Notes: generated by a model not told the origin, from the letters alone. A DNA stretch of 64,000 nucleotides from Treponema sp. UBA4692 (GCA_002404895.1 DHKO01000019.1:1-64000); one strand, 5' to 3'. Shown: positions 32,924 through 42,865, numbered from the stretch's first letter. Numbers and translations are program-made.

Positions 32924-33775
32924 ATGGCAGTTGTAACCATGAAGAGTTTGCTTGAATCTGGTGTTCATTTTGGTCATCAGGTAAAGCGTTGGGATCCACG
33001 CATGAAGAAGTATATCTTCGCAGAGCGCAATGGAATCCATATCATTGACTTGCAGAAAACAATCGCTGCAATTAAAGACAGCTATGAAGCTGTCCGCAAG
33101 ATTGTCGCTTCTGGAAAATCAGTTCTTTTTGTCGGAACAAAAAAACAGGCTCAGCAGGCAATTCAGAAAGAAGCTGAGCGCTGCGGAATGTTCTATGTAA
33201 ACAACCGCTGGCTTGGCGGTATGCTCACAAACTTCTCTACAATCAAAAAATCACTTCAGAGACTCAAGAAAATCGAGAAGATGGAAGTTGATGGAACTTT
33301 CAATAATCTCACAAAGAAAGAAGTCGCAAATCTCTTGAAAGAAAAGTCTAAGCTTGAAAAAAACTTGGGCGGAATCAAAGAGATGAAAGATCTTCCTGGA
33401 GTTCTCTTCATTATTGATACACACAAAGAGCAGATTGCTGTTGCTGAGGCTCGCCGCATGGGAATTCCTGTGGTTGCTGTTGTTGACACAAACTGCAACC
33501 CGGAGGGAATCACATATCCAATTCCTGGAAACGATGACGCTATCCGCGCAATTTCTCTCTTTACTTCTATCATTGCGAACGCAGTTGTAGAAGCAAACAA
33601 CGAGGAAGGTCTTAAAATCATCGAGACTCTTGGAGACGAAGAGGAAGTTCAGACCGACGCTTCTACTAAGAAAGACGATGAGGAAATTGTTGACTACTCA
33701 AACTACACTCCTTCTGAGCCAAAAGAAGAGGATGTTGCTGAGGAAGAAGACCTCGAAGAAAAATTCACTAAATAA
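32924..33775 (+). CDS. rpsB: 30S ribosomal protein S2
   Basis: 283 residues, beginning MAVVTMKSLLESGVHFGHQVKRWDPRMKKYIF. NRWLGGMLTNF and NPEGITYPIPGNDDAIRAI are conserved. The C-terminus has a ~45-residue acidic tail (DDEEIVDYSNYTPSEPKEED) that makes it longer than E. coli S2 (241). GGAG SD. Followed after 17 bases by tsf, the usual pair. Confidence 0.98.
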   Translation: MAVVTMKSLLESGVHFGHQVKRWDPRMKKYIFAERNGIHIIDLQKTIAAIKDSYEAVRKIVASGKSVLFVGTKKQAQQAIQKEAERCGMFYVNNRWLGGMLTNFSTIKKSLQRLKKIEKMEVDGTFNNLTKKEVANLLKEKSKLEKNLGGIKEMKDLPGVLFIIDTHKEQIAVAEARRMGIPVVAVVDTNCNPEGITYPIPGNDDAIRAISLFTSIIANAVVEANNEEGLKIIETLGDEEEVQTDASTKKDDEEIVDYSNYTPSEPKEEDVAEEEDLEEKFTK

Positions 33776-33792
33776 AAAATTAGGAGCTATAT

Positions 33793-34626
33793 ATGGCAAT
33801 CACAGCTGCTGATGTAAAAGCTTTGCGCGACAAGACTGGCGCAGGCATGATGGAGTGCAAAAAAGCACTCACAGAAGCTAACGGTGACGCTGCTGAGGCA
33901 GAAAAAATCCTTAAAGAGAAAGGGCTTGCTGCTGTAGCAAAACGTTCAGAAAGAGCAACTTCTGAAGGACGTATCTTTATTCGTCAGGAAGGAAACAAGA
34001 TTGTTGTCGCTGAAGTTACTTGCGAGACTGACTTTGTTGCGAAGAACGCTGATTTCATTGCTGTCGGAAACAAGATTGTTGACACAGTATTTGCTAAAGG
34101 CTATACAAAAATCGAAAAAGAGCTTGAAGACCTTGTTCTTGAGCTTGCTACAAAAATCCGTGAGAACATGGCTCTCCGCCGCTTGGAAGTTATCGATGTT
34201 CCAGCTGGCGATGCGTCTGCATTCTATGTTCACTCAGACTTCAAGACAGCTGCTGTTGTTGTAATCAACGGTTCAGATGCTGATGAAGTAAAAACTTTCG
34301 CAAAGGACTGCTGTTTGCACCTTGCTGCATTCACGCCTGCGTATATTGAACAAAAAGACGTTCCTGAAAGCTATATCAATGAGCAGAAAGAAATCTTTGA
34401 AGCTCAGATGGCTCAGGATGAGAAAATGGCTTCTAAGCCAGAAAATGTAAAAGCTGGAATTCTTCAGGGAAAAATCAACAAGCATTTGGCTGAAATCTGC
34501 TTCGTTGATCAGGCTTTCGTGAAAGATGACAAAGTGACAGTTGCAAAGAAGCTCGCGGAAGTTTCAAAATCTTCTGGCGCAAAACTTTCATTCGAGAAAG
34601 TTGCTCTTTACATTCTTGGTAAATAA
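33793..34626 (+). CDS. tsf: Elongation factor Ts
   Basis: Nucleotide exchange factor for EF-Tu. N-terminal UBA-like signature LRDKTGAGMMECKKAL and EKAAVAKRSER-like region (KGLAAVAKRSERATSEG), then VTCETDFVAKNADF. 277 residues, normal. Terminator follows. Confidence 0.98.
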   Translation: MAITAADVKALRDKTGAGMMECKKALTEANGDAAEAEKILKEKGLAAVAKRSERATSEGRIFIRQEGNKIVVAEVTCETDFVAKNADFIAVGNKIVDTVFAKGYTKIEKELEDLVLELATKIRENMALRRLEVIDVPAGDASAFYVHSDFKTAAVVVINGSDADEVKTFAKDCCLHLAAFTPAYIEQKDVPESYINEQKEIFEAQMAQDEKMASKPENVKAGILQGKINKHLAEICFVDQAFVKDDKVTVAKKLAEVSKSSGAKLSFEKVALYILGK

Positions 34627-34637
34627 CTTTGCCTAAA

Positions 34638-34673
34638 AAAAGCGGTCAGAGTTAATATTCTGGCCGCTTTTTA
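34638..34673 (+). terminator. Intrinsic terminator after tsf
   Basis: AGCGGTCAG (34641-34649) with CTGGCCGCT (34660-34668), one wobble pair, extended by A/T pairs and followed by a T run. Separates rpsB-tsf from frr. Confidence 0.85.
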
Positions 34674-34716
34674 GTTTTTTATTTTGCTGATTTTTATTAT
34701 ATAAAGGAGAATTACT

Positions 34717-35259
34717 ATGGCGTTTGATGCAAAATCAAAAATGGAAAAAACTCTCGAAGGTTTTAAAAATGAGATGAACACAATCCGCACCGGTCGCGCG
34801 TCAGCTGCGATTTTCGATAAAGTTCGTGTGGATTATTATGGTAACAAATCGCCTCTCAATCAGGTTGCGACAATTTCAATTCCAGAAGCTCGCTCTGTTG
34901 TAATTTCTCCGTTTGACAAATCACTTATTTCTGAAATCGAGAAGGCTATTCAGATTGCAGATTTGGGACTCAACCCTTCAAATGACGGCAAAGTCATCAG
35001 AATCGCAATTCCTGCCCTCACTGCTGAAAGACGCAAGGAGCTTGTAAAACAGGCTAAGGGAATTGCGGAAAATTATAAGACTACTATCAGAAATGTTCGC
35101 CGCGACGGAAACGACGACTTGAAAAAGCAGCAGAAAGCTGGAGAAATCACTGAAGACCAGCTCAAAAAGGAAACTGATGACCTTCAGAAACTCACAGACA
35201 AGTATGTTGCCGACATTCAGGCTGTCTGCGATGCAAAAGAAAAGGAAATTCTTGCTTAA
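34717..35259 (+). CDS. frr: Ribosome recycling factor
   Basis: Splits ribosomes after termination together with EF-G. 180 residues; TIRTGRASAAIFDKVRVDYYG, RVVISPFD-like stretch and C-terminal DDLQKLTDKYV are typical. SD AAAGGAG. Heads a run of closely spaced genes through 41038. Confidence 0.97.
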   Translation: MAFDAKSKMEKTLEGFKNEMNTIRTGRASAAIFDKVRVDYYGNKSPLNQVATISIPEARSVVISPFDKSLISEIEKAIQIADLGLNPSNDGKVIRIAIPALTAERRKELVKQAKGIAENYKTTIRNVRRDGNDDLKKQQKAGEITEDQLKKETDDLQKLTDKYVADIQAVCDAKEKEILA

Positions 35260-35280
35260 TCTGCAATTTATTCTACAAAA

Positions 35281-36000
35281 ATGAATACGGAAGAAATTAT
35301 TGCCCGCGGAGTTCCTGAACATATTGCAATAATAATGGACGGAAACGGACGCTGGGCAAAAAAACGCGGAATGCCTCGCACAGCTGGACACAAAGAAGGC
35401 TTGACTTCTGCAAAGAAGATTGTAAAGGCTGCTTCCCAGCTTGGCATAAAATACGTAACTTTATATACATTCTCGACGGAAAACTGGAAACGCGCAAAAG
35501 AAGAAGTCGGCTTTTTAATGAATTTAATCAAAAGCCATTTGCGTGCGGAATTCGAATTCTATAAGAAAAATGGAATTCGGATTAAGCAGATTGGCGACTT
35601 GGCCGGACTTCCAGAAGATGTTCAAAAAGAAATTATAAACGCGGAAAAAGACACTGAACATTTTACAGGCACAACTTGTATTCTTGCAATCAACTATGGC
35701 GGGCGCGATGAAATTGTCCGCGCTGTCAGAAAAATTATAAATCAGAATAAAAAATCCGAAGAAATAACGGAAGAGCTTATCTCTTCATCTTTAGACACTG
35801 GAGACATTCCAGCTGTTGACCTCTTGATAAGAACCGGCGGCGAGGAGCGTCTTAGCAATTTTCTCTTGTGGCAGAACGCATACGCAGAATTTGTGTTCAC
35901 AGGCACTCTTTGGCCGGACTACAATGAAGATGAATTTTATAAAGATATTGAAGAATTTCAAAAACGCAGCAGAAGATTTGGCGGAGTGCCGAATCAATAA
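35281..36000 (+). CDS. uppS: Undecaprenyl diphosphate synthase
   Basis: Makes the C55 carrier lipid for peptidoglycan. 239 residues. IIMDGNGRWAKKRGMPRTAGH holds the catalytic Asp; LYTFSTENWKR, NYGGRDE and DLLIRTGGEERLSNFLLWQ follow. Starts 21 bases after frr without a clear SD. Part of the frr-uppS-cdsA-dxr-rseP order common in bacteria. Confidence 0.97.
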   Translation: MNTEEIIARGVPEHIAIIMDGNGRWAKKRGMPRTAGHKEGLTSAKKIVKAASQLGIKYVTLYTFSTENWKRAKEEVGFLMNLIKSHLRAEFEFYKKNGIRIKQIGDLAGLPEDVQKEIINAEKDTEHFTGTTCILAINYGGRDEIVRAVRKIINQNKKSEEITEELISSSLDTGDIPAVDLLIRTGGEERLSNFLLWQNAYAEFVFTGTLWPDYNEDEFYKDIEEFQKRSRRFGGVPNQ

Positions 36001-36012
36001 AATGAGGATATT

Positions 36013-36852
36013 ATGAGTAAACTTGTCCAGCGGCTTCTTGTTTTTTTTATTGGCTTGCCTCTAATCATAGCGATTGTTTGGTTTAATGATTTTCATCATA
36101 TCGCCTTGCATGTTGTTATTTTTCTGGCTTCTTTGCTTGCTGCAAGCGAGCTTTATCATCTTTTTGCACAGAATATTTCGCTCCAGCCCCGCCCGCTCGT
36201 TCTTGTGATGTCGGTTATCCCTGCCTTTTTTTCTGTGTTCTGTGTGCTTTTTGAGCTTCCACCTTACTATATCGACTATGTTTTTTTAAGCGCGGTTATG
36301 GTCTGCATGGCTTACGAGGTTCTCGCGCAGAAGACATTTGAGAAATCTGTTCAGCGATTGATGTCGTCGGCTTTTATGATTCTTTACGCAGGCTTCTTGC
36401 CGACTTTTGTGTCGAGAATGACAATTTTTGCACATTCGCGCGAGTATATTGCGATTTTCATTCTTATGGTCTGCATGTGCGACTCTGCGGCATGGTTTTT
36501 TGGAATCCTTTTCGGAAAAAACAACAAGGGAATCATCAAGGCAAGCCCGAACAAGTCGGTTGCGGGTTTTTTAGGCGGATTTGCAGGCTCTGTTCTGAGC
36601 GGAATTATCGGCTGGCTTTTGTTCCCGAATCTTTTTTCAGGTCCGGTTTTCAAGGTTGTCGCGCTTGGAGTCGTCATGGCTTTTGTGTCGATTCTCGGGG
36701 ACTTGGTTGAGTCTGTCTTGAAACGCTCGGCTCAAATAAAAGATTCCGGCTCGATTATTCCTGGACGCGGCGGAATTCTGGACTCGGTTGACAGCATTTT
36801 CTTTGCGGCTCCAGTCTATTACATTGGAATCAGTCTTCTTTTTAATATTTAG
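36013..36852 (+). CDS. cdsA: Phosphatidate cytidylyltransferase
   Basis: Makes CDP-diacylglycerol for phospholipids. 279-residue polytopic membrane protein with about eight hydrophobic segments. The C-terminal CDP-alcohol signature is GDLVESVLKRSAQIKDSGSIIPGRGGILDSVDS. ASPNKSVAGFLGG is also typical. AGGA SD, 12 bases after uppS. Confidence 0.95.
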   Translation: MSKLVQRLLVFFIGLPLIIAIVWFNDFHHIALHVVIFLASLLAASELYHLFAQNISLQPRPLVLVMSVIPAFFSVFCVLFELPPYYIDYVFLSAVMVCMAYEVLAQKTFEKSVQRLMSSAFMILYAGFLPTFVSRMTIFAHSREYIAIFILMVCMCDSAAWFFGILFGKNNKGIIKASPNKSVAGFLGGFAGSVLSGIIGWLLFPNLFSGPVFKVVALGVVMAFVSILGDLVESVLKRSAQIKDSGSIIPGRGGILDSVDSIFFAAPVYYIGISLLFNI

Positions 36853-36883
36853 ATTTGGCTGAAAAATCGGAAATATAAGAAAA

Positions 36884-37996
36884 ATGAAGCAGAAAAAAAT
36901 TCTCGTTTTAGGATGCACCGGCTCAATCGGAAAAAACTCGCTTGACATTTTGCGTAATCAGAGCGACAGATTCGTGTGCTGCGGCTTGAGCGCAAATTCA
37001 AAATCCGAAGAACTGAAATCTTTAGGCTCCGAATTTAACTGTCCTGTAACTTTAACAAAAACGGACGGAATTGACGGAATCAAAAATCTTATCGACAAGG
37101 CGAAGCCTGACATCGTTATAAACGGAATTGCAGGGAGCGCAGGTCTTGAGCCTAGCATGGCAGTTTTGGAGCGAGGAGTTGACCTTGCTCTTGCGAACAA
37201 GGAAACCGTCGTTATGGCAGGACACTTGATGTTCGAGGCGGCGAAAAAAAGCGGCTCGAGAATTCTTCCTGTTGATTCTGAACACTCTGCGATTTTCACT
37301 TTGATCCATCAGTGCGGAAGCGAGAACATAAGAAAAATCATAATAACAGCGAGCGGCGGGCCTTTCAGAACTTTCTCTTCTGAACAGCTGAAATCTGTGA
37401 GGCTTGAAGACGCATTGAAGCATCCGACTTGGAGCATGGGAAAAAAAATCACGATTGACTCGGCGACGCTCGGAAACAAAGGACTGGAAGTTATTGAGGC
37501 GCGGAAGCTTTTCGGCGTCAGCGCAAGTCAGATTCAGGTTGTTGTTCATCCTCAAAGCGTGATTCACTCGCTTGTCCAGACAAACGACGGAATTGTCTAC
37601 GGGCAGTTCAGCGAGCCTGACATGAAGCACCCGATTTTGCAGGCTCTCGACTGGCCGGAAATCTTGCCGGATTTTATGAAGCCTTTCGATTTGACTGATA
37701 CATTGGACGGAAAACGGACGCTGACTTTTGAAAAGCCTCGGCTGGATGATTTTCCTCTCTTGAAATTCGCTTTTGAGTGCGCGGAAAAAGACGGAAGCTA
37801 CCCTATTGCTTTCAACGCGGCAAATGAGGTCGCAGTTCAGGCTTTTATCGACGGAAAAATCGCTTTCACACAGATTGCGGAATGTGTTGGAAATGTTCTC
37901 CATAAAAATGACTGGTCTCCTCTTCCCCAGAATCTCTCAGATGTTCTTGAAGCCGACAAAGACGCAAGGAAAAAGGCAGAAAATCTAATCAGATGA
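36884..37996 (+). CDS. dxr: 1-deoxy-D-xylulose-5-phosphate reductoisomerase
   Basis: First committed step of the MEP isoprenoid pathway, feeding UppS. 370 residues. NADPH motif GCTGSIGKNSLDIL, LANKETVVMAGHLM, PVDSEHSAIF (metal and substrate), GNKGLEVIEAR. Overlaps rseP by four bases. Its presence means this organism uses the non-mevalonate route. Confidence 0.97.
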   Translation: MKQKKILVLGCTGSIGKNSLDILRNQSDRFVCCGLSANSKSEELKSLGSEFNCPVTLTKTDGIDGIKNLIDKAKPDIVINGIAGSAGLEPSMAVLERGVDLALANKETVVMAGHLMFEAAKKSGSRILPVDSEHSAIFTLIHQCGSENIRKIIITASGGPFRTFSSEQLKSVRLEDALKHPTWSMGKKITIDSATLGNKGLEVIEARKLFGVSASQIQVVVHPQSVIHSLVQTNDGIVYGQFSEPDMKHPILQALDWPEILPDFMKPFDLTDTLDGKRTLTFEKPRLDDFPLLKFAFECAEKDGSYPIAFNAANEVAVQAFIDGKIAFTQIAECVGNVLHKNDWSPLPQNLSDVLEADKDARKKAENLIR

Positions 37997-39123
37997 CAAT
38001 TTTGACAATAATTCTCGGGCTTTTTCTTTTGGACATAATCGTTTTTTTTCACGAGCTTGGGCATTTTGCGGCTGCAAAACTTTCTGGCGTGAAAATCGAG
38101 GCTTTTTCGCTTGGAATGGGGCCTGTAATATTCCACAAAAAGATAAAAGATACAGACTGGCGGCTATCGCTTTTTCCTGTAGGCGGCTACTGCTCGATGA
38201 AAGGCGAAGGAGATGCGGATTTTATTCACGAAAATCCTGAAGCTGCCGTTGACAAAGATTCTTTTTACGGCGTCAAGCCGATTCTGCGCGCTTTTATCGG
38301 AGCGGCTGGACCTTTTGCAAATGTGATTTTCGCTTTTCTGGCTTTTTTTACGGTTTCGCTTGTCGGATACACATATTATTCTGCTGGAAACACGGTAAAA
38401 ATCGCGACTGACGTTTATCCTGAAATGAGTTCAGCGGCAGGCGACGCAGGAATAAAGAGCGGCGACAAAATCATAAAAATCAACTCGGCTGAAATTTCGG
38501 ACTTTTCTGATTTATACACTCAGGTTGCAACTCATCCTGATGAAAATATTCTTGTTCTTGTTGAAAGAAAAGGCGAATTTCTGGAATTCAATGTCCATAC
38601 AGACATAAACAAAAGCACTGGCGAGGGAAAAATCGGAGTTGTCTCAGACCCGGATTCTGTTGAGAGACGCGAGGCGAAAACCTACGGATTTTTCGGAGCT
38701 TTTGCAAACGGCGCGAAAGAAACTGGAAACATGATTTTTCTGACTGTTAAGGGAATCTCAACGCTTTTCAAGGGCGTAAAAATCACGGAATCTGTTTCAG
38801 GTCCTGCCCGCGTAACTTCCATGCTCGGCTCCGCCGCAACTGCCGGATTTTCATCTGGATTCAGGAACGGGCTTTCAGGCGTTTTGCAGTTCATGGCTTT
38901 AATCAGCATCTCGCTTTTCATTATGAATCTTCTTCCAATCCCGATTCTTGACGGTTTTCTTGTTCTGACAAATTTAATAGAAGCAATCTTCAAAATTCGG
39001 ATTTCACCAAAAGTCCGCAATATTGTACAATTCATCGGAATCGCTTTTATCGCGCTTCTTTTTGCTGTGGCAATGACCGGCGATTTTCATTATTTTATGG
39101 AGTTGATAAATGTCAAAAAATAA
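37993..39123 (+). CDS. rseP: RseP/site-2 protease-type membrane metalloprotease
   Basis: Intramembrane zinc protease that cleaves within membrane segments, for example of anti-sigma factors or signal peptides. 376 residues. Zinc motif HELGH is at residues ~19-23 in FFHELGHFAAAKL. One PDZ domain covers about residues 130-205 (AGIKSGDKIIKINSAEISDF). The C-terminal NLLPIPILDGFLVL supplies the third zinc ligand (Asp). One PDZ rather than the two of E. coli RseP. It overlaps dxr by 4 and the next gene by 14 bases. Confidence 0.93.
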   Translation: MTILTIILGLFLLDIIVFFHELGHFAAAKLSGVKIEAFSLGMGPVIFHKKIKDTDWRLSLFPVGGYCSMKGEGDADFIHENPEAAVDKDSFYGVKPILRAFIGAAGPFANVIFAFLAFFTVSLVGYTYYSAGNTVKIATDVYPEMSSAAGDAGIKSGDKIIKINSAEISDFSDLYTQVATHPDENILVLVERKGEFLEFNVHTDINKSTGEGKIGVVSDPDSVERREAKTYGFFGAFANGAKETGNMIFLTVKGISTLFKGVKITESVSGPARVTSMLGSAATAGFSSGFRNGLSGVLQFMALISISLFIMNLLPIPILDGFLVLTNLIEAIFKIRISPKVRNIVQFIGIAFIALLFAVAMTGDFHYFMELINVKK

Positions 39124-41038
39124 ACTGAAATCTGCTTTCGCTTTTGCGCTCGCGCCTTTTTTTTGCGCTTCGATTTTTGCCGAGGCAAGCTCCTCTACAC
39201 AGTCGCACTTTTCAAATGTGACAAATATCGCTTATCTTGAGGCTGGCGGCGAATCTTCGGCTTTGAGCGCTGGAAAAGACGGATTTTTAATAAAATGGAG
39301 AAATGACGGAGTCGGCGAGCATTATCAGGTTTCAGACTTGCCGATAAAGATGATTTCAAGAAGTCCGAACGGCTACGAGATTGCGGTCTATGAGTCTGAC
39401 GGAGCTTCACTGAACCGCGTTAGCGTATGGAACTGGCGCACATTCACCAGAAAATTCGCGTACAGATTCACCGACACAATCACAAGCCTTAGCTATTCTG
39501 CAAAGGGAACTTATCTCATGGTTGGAACGGCTTCTGTGAACGGATTGAGCGTGATAAATTCATCGACCGGAAACATTGTGAACGGGAAAATTCCATCCGG
39601 AGCTGGAGTCGTGAATTTTATCTGCACTTCAGAGACTGAAAAAACTGCAATCGCCTATTCATCGAAAGGCGTGCTTTCATATTACAATCTTCTGAGCGGA
39701 AAGCAAAAGGCGAAATATTTGACCGAGGATTCTCTTTCGCAGGTCGGACTTTTCAACAACAATGTTTTTCTTGCTGGAGTCCGCGGAAACAATATCTATG
39801 TTGTTCAGGCTGTAACAGGAAAAACTGTAGGAAAATACAGCGCGCAAAGCCCTGTCCTAATCGCATCGAACAAAAGCCATGATTTGTATTACATTGTGAG
39901 CGAAAATCATGATTTCAAAGTCTACAGAATTCAGAATGACAGAAACAAGGCTGTAATCGCGCCTGAGCTTATGAGGACTTTTTCGGGTCTCAATGACGGC
40001 GAGGCGGTTGTGTGCGCGGCTTTTGCGGGAGAAGAAATCTACGCTGGAACAAACCGAGGAAATATTTACAAATTTGACTATGTTCAAGCCGAGCGGGTCG
40101 ATGTTGTTCAGCCTATAAGCGAAAATCTTTATGACAGAATTTTTGATGTGGCTTCTGACGGAAATGATTTTTATTTTCTTTCAGAGAATTCGCTTTTCAA
40201 GTCTTCATATGACAACAATTCGGTCGCAAGAAAAGGCTTGAATCCTGGGCATACAAACGTGATTGCGAACGGAGAGAACGTTGTATTGTGGTCAAAAGAC
40301 ACGAGACGCCCGGTTGAGCTTCTTGATGTCTCCACAGGCATTTCAAGAACAGTTTTCACGCCGAAAGCGGCTGTTCAGGTCTTGAGAATTTTTGGAAACA
40401 GCCTGATTGACGTTGAGGCAAGCTCTTCTGTGAACATAATCGACTTGGAAACAGGAGCAAAAAAGCAGGTTTATTCAGGAACAGGCATTCAGGATGCGCT
40501 TGCGACAAGCGAAAAAGACTTGTACATCGCAAAATCAAGCGCGTCAAATCCTGAAGTTCCGCTTCTTTACGTGAATATCGAAACTCAGGAGACAGTTCCT
40601 CTCGCAAACGTGCGCGGAAATATCGCCTACTCTCTGAATTTCGACAAAAATCGTCCGAACGAATTTTACGGTGTTCTGATTTACACTGATGCAAGGACAA
40701 AAAAACTCACAACTTCGGTTTTCGCGTTCGACATTTCAAGAAAATCAATCAGAAATCTTCTGACAATCTCAGATGAGGACAACGAGGCGTTCACTTATCT
40801 AAAGAATTCCGTTCTTTACACGAACATCGGAAAAAGCCAGATTCGCTCGTATAATTTGCAGACGAGAAAAAGTTTTCTTTATAAACGCTCGGCTTCAATG
40901 CCGCTGAAAGTAGCCGGAAACGGAAACAAAATCGCAGTTTTGAACCGAAACGGCTCTGTAAGCTGGTACAATCCTGACACGAGCAATGTGCTTTCCGACT
41001 GGAATATGACAGCCGACGGCCAATGGTCAGAATTTTAG
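39110..41038 (+). CDS. Exported WD40/beta-propeller protein
   Basis: 642 residues with a signal peptide (MSKNKLKSAFAFALAPFFCASIFAEA split around a hydrophobic core). Repeating blocks such as ALSAGKDGFLIKWRNDG, LSVINSSTGNIVNG and YAGTNRGNIYKFDY indicate a propeller of about seven or more blades. No catalytic motif. The start lies within the end of rseP (14-base overlap), so translation is coupled. I recall a comparable gene next to rseP in T. pallidum; the function is unknown. Confidence 0.8.
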   Translation: MSKNKLKSAFAFALAPFFCASIFAEASSSTQSHFSNVTNIAYLEAGGESSALSAGKDGFLIKWRNDGVGEHYQVSDLPIKMISRSPNGYEIAVYESDGASLNRVSVWNWRTFTRKFAYRFTDTITSLSYSAKGTYLMVGTASVNGLSVINSSTGNIVNGKIPSGAGVVNFICTSETEKTAIAYSSKGVLSYYNLLSGKQKAKYLTEDSLSQVGLFNNNVFLAGVRGNNIYVVQAVTGKTVGKYSAQSPVLIASNKSHDLYYIVSENHDFKVYRIQNDRNKAVIAPELMRTFSGLNDGEAVVCAAFAGEEIYAGTNRGNIYKFDYVQAERVDVVQPISENLYDRIFDVASDGNDFYFLSENSLFKSSYDNNSVARKGLNPGHTNVIANGENVVLWSKDTRRPVELLDVSTGISRTVFTPKAAVQVLRIFGNSLIDVEASSSVNIIDLETGAKKQVYSGTGIQDALATSEKDLYIAKSSASNPEVPLLYVNIETQETVPLANVRGNIAYSLNFDKNRPNEFYGVLIYTDARTKKLTTSVFAFDISRKSIRNLLTISDEDNEAFTYLKNSVLYTNIGKSQIRSYNLQTRKSFLYKRSASMPLKVAGNGNKIAVLNRNGSVSWYNPDTSNVLSDWNMTADGQWSEF

Positions 41039-41139
41039 GAAAATTTTGCAGAAAAATTGGCTGTATGGCAACGAGCTTAAAAAGCAATGCTGCCGCCAAA
41101 AAACTTGTAATCTGAAATAATCGGCATTATAATTTTCTT

Positions 41140-42135
41140 ATGTTTAAGATGAATAAAAATTGTGTTTTTCTTTTTTTGTGTTTTCTCTCATTCTCGTCGT
41201 TTTGCTCGAAATGGTCTGACAGGGCATTTGAAACAGTTGAAAACGGTTCTGTCAAAGAAATCAGAAAGGCGATTGAAAACGATTATTCCTTTATAAAATA
41301 CAAGCGCGCAGGAAAACAGAATCTTTTGATGGCGGCTCTTGAAGCTGACCGAGAGAATGTTGTTGTGAAATCTCTTTTGCGGGCTGGAATTTCACCGAAG
41401 TCGAAAGACAAGAACGGAAAAACTGCTCTGATGTACGCAGCCGAGAATACAAGCGACATTGAGGCAATAAACAGTGTCTTAAAATACAATGCGCCGTTTA
41501 AGTTCCAGAGAAAAAAACGGATTCTTCAAAAAGACAAAAACGGAAAAAACGCTCTTGACTATGCGAAAAAAAACAGCAAGCAAGTCGAGATTGAAGCTCT
41601 TTTCTCAAAATATGTTCCGATTTCATCTTTGGAGACTGAAAACGAAACAGAACCCGAAGCTCTATCTAATTCAGAAGAAAACACTGAAATTCTTGGAGAA
41701 GCAGATATTTCATCAGAATTGCCATCTGAATCCGCGTTGCCAGCGGCTTCTGTTCCTGTCGCTGCTGCTGAAACGTCTCCTGTCATTGAAGAAAAAAAAT
41801 CTTCCGAAACTGCCGAAAAAAATAAAAGCGAAAAAATTCAAGAAAAATCTCAAAAAGAAATTGTCGCAGCCCAAAATGAGAAAAAAAACGCAGAATCAAA
41901 AGAAAACAGCTTGATTGAGCTTGACAAAATGGTCGCGCCAGTTTCTAAAACGGAAAGCATTTATCTTTATGATTACGCGGAAAATACTGCGAAAGACAAT
42001 TTGATTCCAGAAGAGCTTTTAAAATCTTCGGAGTTCACTTTTATTGAAAACGCAAATGAAAAAGACGGCAGCGGAAAGACAAATCTGATAAAAGCTGCGA
42101 AAAACGGCTGTAGGATATTTGAAGGAAAAATTTAA
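41140..42135 (+). CDS. Exported ankyrin-repeat protein, C-terminus possibly truncated
   Basis: 331 residues. Hydrophobic N-terminus (CVFLFLCFLSFSSFC) acts as signal or lipobox-like leader. Residues ~30-150 carry ankyrin repeats (GKQNLLMAALEADRENVVVKSLLRAG, DKNGKTALMYAAENTSDIEAI, DKNGKNALDYAKKN). A long Glu/Ser/Lys-rich low-complexity linker follows. The end (DGSGKTNLIKAAKNG) begins a further ankyrin repeat but stops after CRIFEGKI, suggesting loss of the C-terminal repeats by frameshift or deletion. Binding partner unknown. Confidence 0.7.
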   Translation: MFKMNKNCVFLFLCFLSFSSFCSKWSDRAFETVENGSVKEIRKAIENDYSFIKYKRAGKQNLLMAALEADRENVVVKSLLRAGISPKSKDKNGKTALMYAAENTSDIEAINSVLKYNAPFKFQRKKRILQKDKNGKNALDYAKKNSKQVEIEALFSKYVPISSLETENETEPEALSNSEENTEILGEADISSELPSESALPAASVPVAAAETSPVIEEKKSSETAEKNKSEKIQEKSQKEIVAAQNEKKNAESKENSLIELDKMVAPVSKTESIYLYDYAENTAKDNLIPEELLKSSEFTFIENANEKDGSGKTNLIKAAKNGCRIFEGKI

Positions 42136-42228
42136 AAATATTCTGTTTTCAGGTCTTTAATCTGAATAAAAATGATGCAGAAAAATTGCAATTTCAAAAT
42201 ATAAATTAAAAAAACGGCGGTAAGAATT

Positions 42229-42816
42229 TTGAGAATCACAGGCGGATTATTAAAAGGAAGAGTCATAAAATGTCCGGACGGAATTATTCGGCCGGCAATG
42301 GACAGAATGAGAGAGTCGGTTTTTGCGATTCTCGGAGATTTGAGCGGAAAATCATGGCTGGACTTGTTTTCCGGCAGCGGCACAATTGCGATTGAAGCAG
42401 TTTCGCGCGGTTCAAAATCGGTTCAGCTTTGCGAAAAAGACAAAATCAAAATCAAGCAGGTTCTTGAAAACGTCTCAATTACGGAAAAAGAGCTTGGAAT
42501 CAGAATCGGCTGCCATTTTATGGCGGTTGAGCTTTTCCTGAAAAAATGCAAAAGCACGTTCGACTATATTTTTCTTGATCCGCCCTTTCCTTACAAATAC
42601 AGGCTTGACTTGCTAAAAGTCATCGAACAGCGAAAACTTATAAATCCTACAGGAACTGTGATGATTCATTTTCCCGAGGAAGATATGCTGCCCGAAAAAA
42701 TCGGAAGTCTTGTTCTTAAAGACAAGAGAATTTATGGACGCTCGATAGTTCATTTCTATAAATTTGAGGACACGGATTCTTCTTCCGATAAAAAATCAGG
42801 CGAGAATTTTTCTTGA
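42229..42816 (+). CDS. rsmD: 16S rRNA guanine-966-N2 methyltransferase
   Basis: 195 residues. The TTG start at 42229 is supported by CGGCGG-type SD sequence and by the conserved N-terminus MRITGGLLKGR (family: MRIxGGxxKGR). SAM motif LDLFSGSGTIAIEAVSRG and catalytic motif FLDPPFPYK are clear. RPAMDRMRESVFAIL is typical of RsmD. Confidence 0.93.
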   Translation: MRITGGLLKGRVIKCPDGIIRPAMDRMRESVFAILGDLSGKSWLDLFSGSGTIAIEAVSRGSKSVQLCEKDKIKIKQVLENVSITEKELGIRIGCHFMAVELFLKKCKSTFDYIFLDPPFPYKYRLDLLKVIEQRKLINPTGTVMIHFPEEDMLPEKIGSLVLKDKRIYGRSIVHFYKFEDTDSSSDKKSGENFS

Positions 42817-42865
42817 CAATCTCATCAATTAGATTAGAATTTAAGACAATTTTTAGGATATTCAA

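Noticed and set aside
41489..41914. Lys-rich 141-codon frame inside the ankyrin gene
   Set aside because: Frame-shifted reading of the A-rich linker; composition is an artefact.
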